This document shows, in pieces, positions 61,990 through 64,000 of a DNA stretch of 64,000 nt (its first letter is position 1; every line of letters starts with the position of its first letter). The notes below the pieces were generated by a model. It was not told where the DNA came from, made no database searches, and saw only the letters and a program-made list of their open reading frames with translations. The DNA comes from JBHJHP01 sp042219825 (GTDB taxonomy: Bacteria > Bacteroidota > Bacteroidia > Bacteroidales > UBA5342): assembly GCF_042219825.1 (NCBI RefSeq), contig NZ_JBHJHQ010000003.1, positions 186,001 through 250,000 on the forward strand, read 5' to 3'. The translations under genes and the position numbers were made by a program.

Positions 61990-62037
61990 AACATTAAAAC
62001 TCTTCAGCATTAAAACACTCTAACATTGAAACACTCT
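61990..62037. repeat. 16-base tandem repeat, three units, overlapping a start codon
   Basis: Units 61990-62005 (AACATTAAAACTCTTC), 62006-62021 (AGCATTAAAACACTCT) and 62022-62037 (AACATTGAAACACTCT). The TTG at 62026, the only possible start of the next gene, lies in the third unit. Confidence 0.7.
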
Positions 62038-62979
62038 GACAGTAATAAAAAACCAATAGCCAGTATATCTCTTGATCTGGATAACCAGTGGTCTTATATG
62101 AAGATACATGGGGATAAAGGATGGGAAGATTTTCCTAGCTATTTGGACATTTTCATTCCGCATGTTTTAAAGGTTCTTGATGATCTCAATTTAAAGATCA
62201 CTTTTTTTATCGTTGGACAGGATGCGATATTACCCAAAAATGAAAAATATCTAAAAATGATCACGGACCGTGGTCATGAAGTGGGCAACCACTCCTTTCA
62301 TCACGAATCCTGGTTGCATAAATACTCCAAAGAGGAGATCAGAAATGAATTAGGAAAAGCGGAAAAAGCAATAATACAAGCTACTGGAGAAAAACCGATT
62401 GGTTTCAGGGGACCCGGATTTAGCTGGAGTAACGATGTACTTGAAGTATTGAATGAAATGGGTTATAGCTATGACGCTTCAACGCTTCCAACCTGGATTG
62501 GACCTTTTGCCAGACGGTATTATTTTATGACGGCTAAACTGACGAAAGAAGAAAAAAAGGACAGAAGTGACCTTTTTGGAAATCTGAAAGATGGATTCTA
62601 TAAGTTAAAACCTCATATTAAATATTTAAATAGTGGTAAGGAAATACTGGAGATACCGGTAACAACCATTCCATTAATAAAAGTTCCATTTCATTTGAGT
62701 TACCTGTTATATCTGAGTGGAATATCCAAAGCATTAATGCGGTTGTATTTAGATATCGCTATAATCTTGTGTAAAATAACGGGGACCCATCCCAGCTTTC
62801 TGCTTCATCCATTGGACCTTATAGGTGGTGATCAGATTAAACAACTGGCCTTTTTCCCCGGGATGAATATTTCCAGTGATGTTAAAGTAGATGTTTTTAA
62901 GGAAGTTATTCTAAAACTTGGCAAGCATTTTTCCCTTGGAAATATGAGCAATCATGCCAAAACAGAGTTAAATGATTAG
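62026..62979 (+). CDS. Polysaccharide deacetylase family protein (NodB-like)
   Basis: A 317-residue carbohydrate-esterase-4 type enzyme removing acetyl groups from a glycan. The motif-1 metal Asp pair is in SISLDLDNQWSY, HxxxH metal ligands are in GHEVGNHSFHHE (motif 2), and RGPGFSW is motif 3. The in-frame region before the NodB core contains no ATG, so TTG 62026 is used; it is part of the 16-base tandem repeat, and residues 1-5 (MKHSD) come from it. The frame upstream stops at 62011. The usual native start may have been replaced. It overlaps the next gene by 8 bases. Confidence 0.82.
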   Translation: MKHSDSNKKPIASISLDLDNQWSYMKIHGDKGWEDFPSYLDIFIPHVLKVLDDLNLKITFFIVGQDAILPKNEKYLKMITDRGHEVGNHSFHHESWLHKYSKEEIRNELGKAEKAIIQATGEKPIGFRGPGFSWSNDVLEVLNEMGYSYDASTLPTWIGPFARRYYFMTAKLTKEEKKDRSDLFGNLKDGFYKLKPHIKYLNSGKEILEIPVTTIPLIKVPFHLSYLLYLSGISKALMRLYLDIAIILCKITGTHPSFLLHPLDLIGGDQIKQLAFFPGMNISSDVKVDVFKEVILKLGKHFSLGNMSNHAKTELND

Positions 62980-64000
62980 CAATAAGGAACATTCTAAAAA
63001 ACTTGAATGGATCACGGTTGCCAAAGCAATTGCGATTCTTGGTATCATACTGAACCATTTTGTTGAGGCACTAGGGTCCTACAACTGGTTCACAAATCCA
63101 TCAGATAACTGGCCTGACCTGATGACCAGACTGGGCAATATTCTGCCACAAGGACAGTTCCTTATTGAAAGAATCTTTTATCTTCTGGGATGGCTTGGAG
63201 ATAATTTCGTAGGTGTCTTTATTCTTTTAAGTGGTTTATTACTGACACTCTCAAGTCTTAACAAACCACAATTTCTGCTGTCAGATTTTTACAGAAAACG
63301 GCTATTACGAATTTTTCCGGTTTATATCAGTATACATCTGATCGTTATATTTGGATCTCTGTTCTTTAAAAACAAGGCAATAGATGTAGGATCCCCTGAT
63401 GTCCTGTTAAGTTTATTGGGCCTGCGGTTTTCAGAATCGCTTTTTTACTTTATTAATCCTTCGTGGTGGTTTATAACATTAATTCTGCAATTGTACGTCG
63501 TATTTCCTGCATTATATATACTACTAAGGCGAACAAAACCTTTAATATTTCTAATGATTACAATCGGATTTACGATACTGTCCAGACTGGTTGGAATTCT
63601 TGGATATTACCCGTTTGGAGACATGTACATGTGGATGAACGGCGCATTTTTTGGCACTCGTTTGGCTGAGTTTGCAATTGGAATGTTCATTGCGCAATAT
63701 ATAGTAACAACTAAATCACTCCCCGGAACATCAACCATTTTTGGAGTTTCTATGATTGTTTATCTTATCGGCTTTATATGTTCAATATTTATTGAAACAA
63801 CACTTATTTCAAACTTCATGATTGCTACCGGATTAACGGGTTTGATTTACACATTTTATCAGGGAATTTCCAGACATGCCAAATACCTTAACAGTGCTCT
63901 AATCTGGATTGGCACATATTCATTCTCAATTTATCTCACACATCAGATGGCATTCATCTGGGCGAATTCTTTTGACAACATCAAATACGTTATGGCTGCA
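62972..64000 (+). CDS. Acyltransferase family 3 membrane protein (3' end outside window)
   Basis: 343 codons, open to the right edge. It starts MISNKEHSKKLEWITVAKAIAILGIILNHFVEAL, where the His is the conserved acyltransferase-3 catalytic histidine (HF) and NFVGVFILLSGLLLTLSS follows. RKRLLRIFPVY, the positively charged loop of the family, comes next. NPSWWFITLILQLYVVFPALYIL, MNGAFFGTRLAEFAIGMFIAQYI and a late FSIYLTHQMAFIW are further typical parts. About nine membrane helices are visible. Probably acetylates or succinylates the exported polysaccharide. Start ATG 62972 overlaps the deacetylase stop. Confidence 0.9.
   Translation, partial: MISNKEHSKKLEWITVAKAIAILGIILNHFVEALGSYNWFTNPSDNWPDLMTRLGNILPQGQFLIERIFYLLGWLGDNFVGVFILLSGLLLTLSSLNKPQFLLSDFYRKRLLRIFPVYISIHLIVIFGSLFFKNKAIDVGSPDVLLSLLGLRFSESLFYFINPSWWFITLILQLYVVFPALYILLRRTKPLIFLMITIGFTILSRLVGILGYYPFGDMYMWMNGAFFGTRLAEFAIGMFIAQYIVTTKSLPGTSTIFGVSMIVYLIGFICSIFIETTLISNFMIATGLTGLIYTFYQGISRHAKYLNSALIWIGTYSFSIYLTHQMAFIWANSFDNIKYVMAA

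Overview
The window comes from a Bacteroidota genome, most likely a non-Bacteroides Bacteroidales/Marinilabiliales-type organism. Four things point that way: a SusC/SusD pair, three proteins with type IX secretion sorting domains, a TamL-type lipoprotein, and promoters of the Bacteroidota form (TTTG, about 19 bases, TAnnTTTG). It is a draft or metagenome assembly, because a run of N (13544-14252) interrupts one repeat-rich gene. No rRNA, tRNA or CRISPR array was seen.

Region 1 (1-14740) is a polysaccharide-utilisation-like locus. It has SusC (cut by the left edge), SusD, a DUF1735-type surface lipoprotein and a large DUF5695-like protein on the + strand. Facing them are three T9SS-secreted proteins on the - strand: a gluzincin-like metallopeptidase, a concanavalin-like protein and a DUF4859-like repeat protein. 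The last two share a 29-base upstream motif with 27/29 identity. A 195-base inverted-repeat element lies between the two arms.

Region 2 (14741-41067) is mostly housekeeping. It contains a TPM/TPM/LemA operon, a cobalamin riboswitch ahead of a BtuB-like receptor and BtuG-like lipoprotein, an S9 peptidase, gyrB, a biotin-dependent carboxyltransferase pair, elbB-trmN6-comB, mutY, ppa, a thioredoxin-like protein, an orphan histidine kinase, a trans-sulfuration enzyme, tamL, DUF4268, thiL, murB and rho. Two genes shorter than 60 codons were found by hand: a 57-residue membrane protein at 28920-29093 and a 52-residue zinc ribbon at 31727-31885.

Region 3 (41361-48627) is a complete trp operon, E-G-D-C-F-B-A. 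It has a consensus promoter, a 20-residue leader peptide with three consecutive Trp codons, and an attenuator. Two copies of a four-helix-bundle (23S-IVP/S23-like) element bounded by TATCAAG-type inverted repeats sit inside the operon. One copy is intact, between trpE and trpG. The other is internally deleted, between trpC and trpF, and its left repeat supplies the end and stop codon of trpC. This is the most unusual structure in the window.

Region 4 (48628-64000) is an exopolysaccharide cluster running off the right edge. An AT-rich gap with its own promoter leads to a lone IS3-type OrfA. Next come a WcaJ-like priming transferase, Wza, Wzc, a GT39-like glycosyltransferase, asparagine synthase, an oversized nucleotide-sugar dehydrogenase, a FAD oxidoreductase, a SAM methyltransferase, a polysaccharide deacetylase and an acyltransferase cut by the window end. 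Small repeats lie between genes here, and one provides the only visible start codon of the deacetylase.
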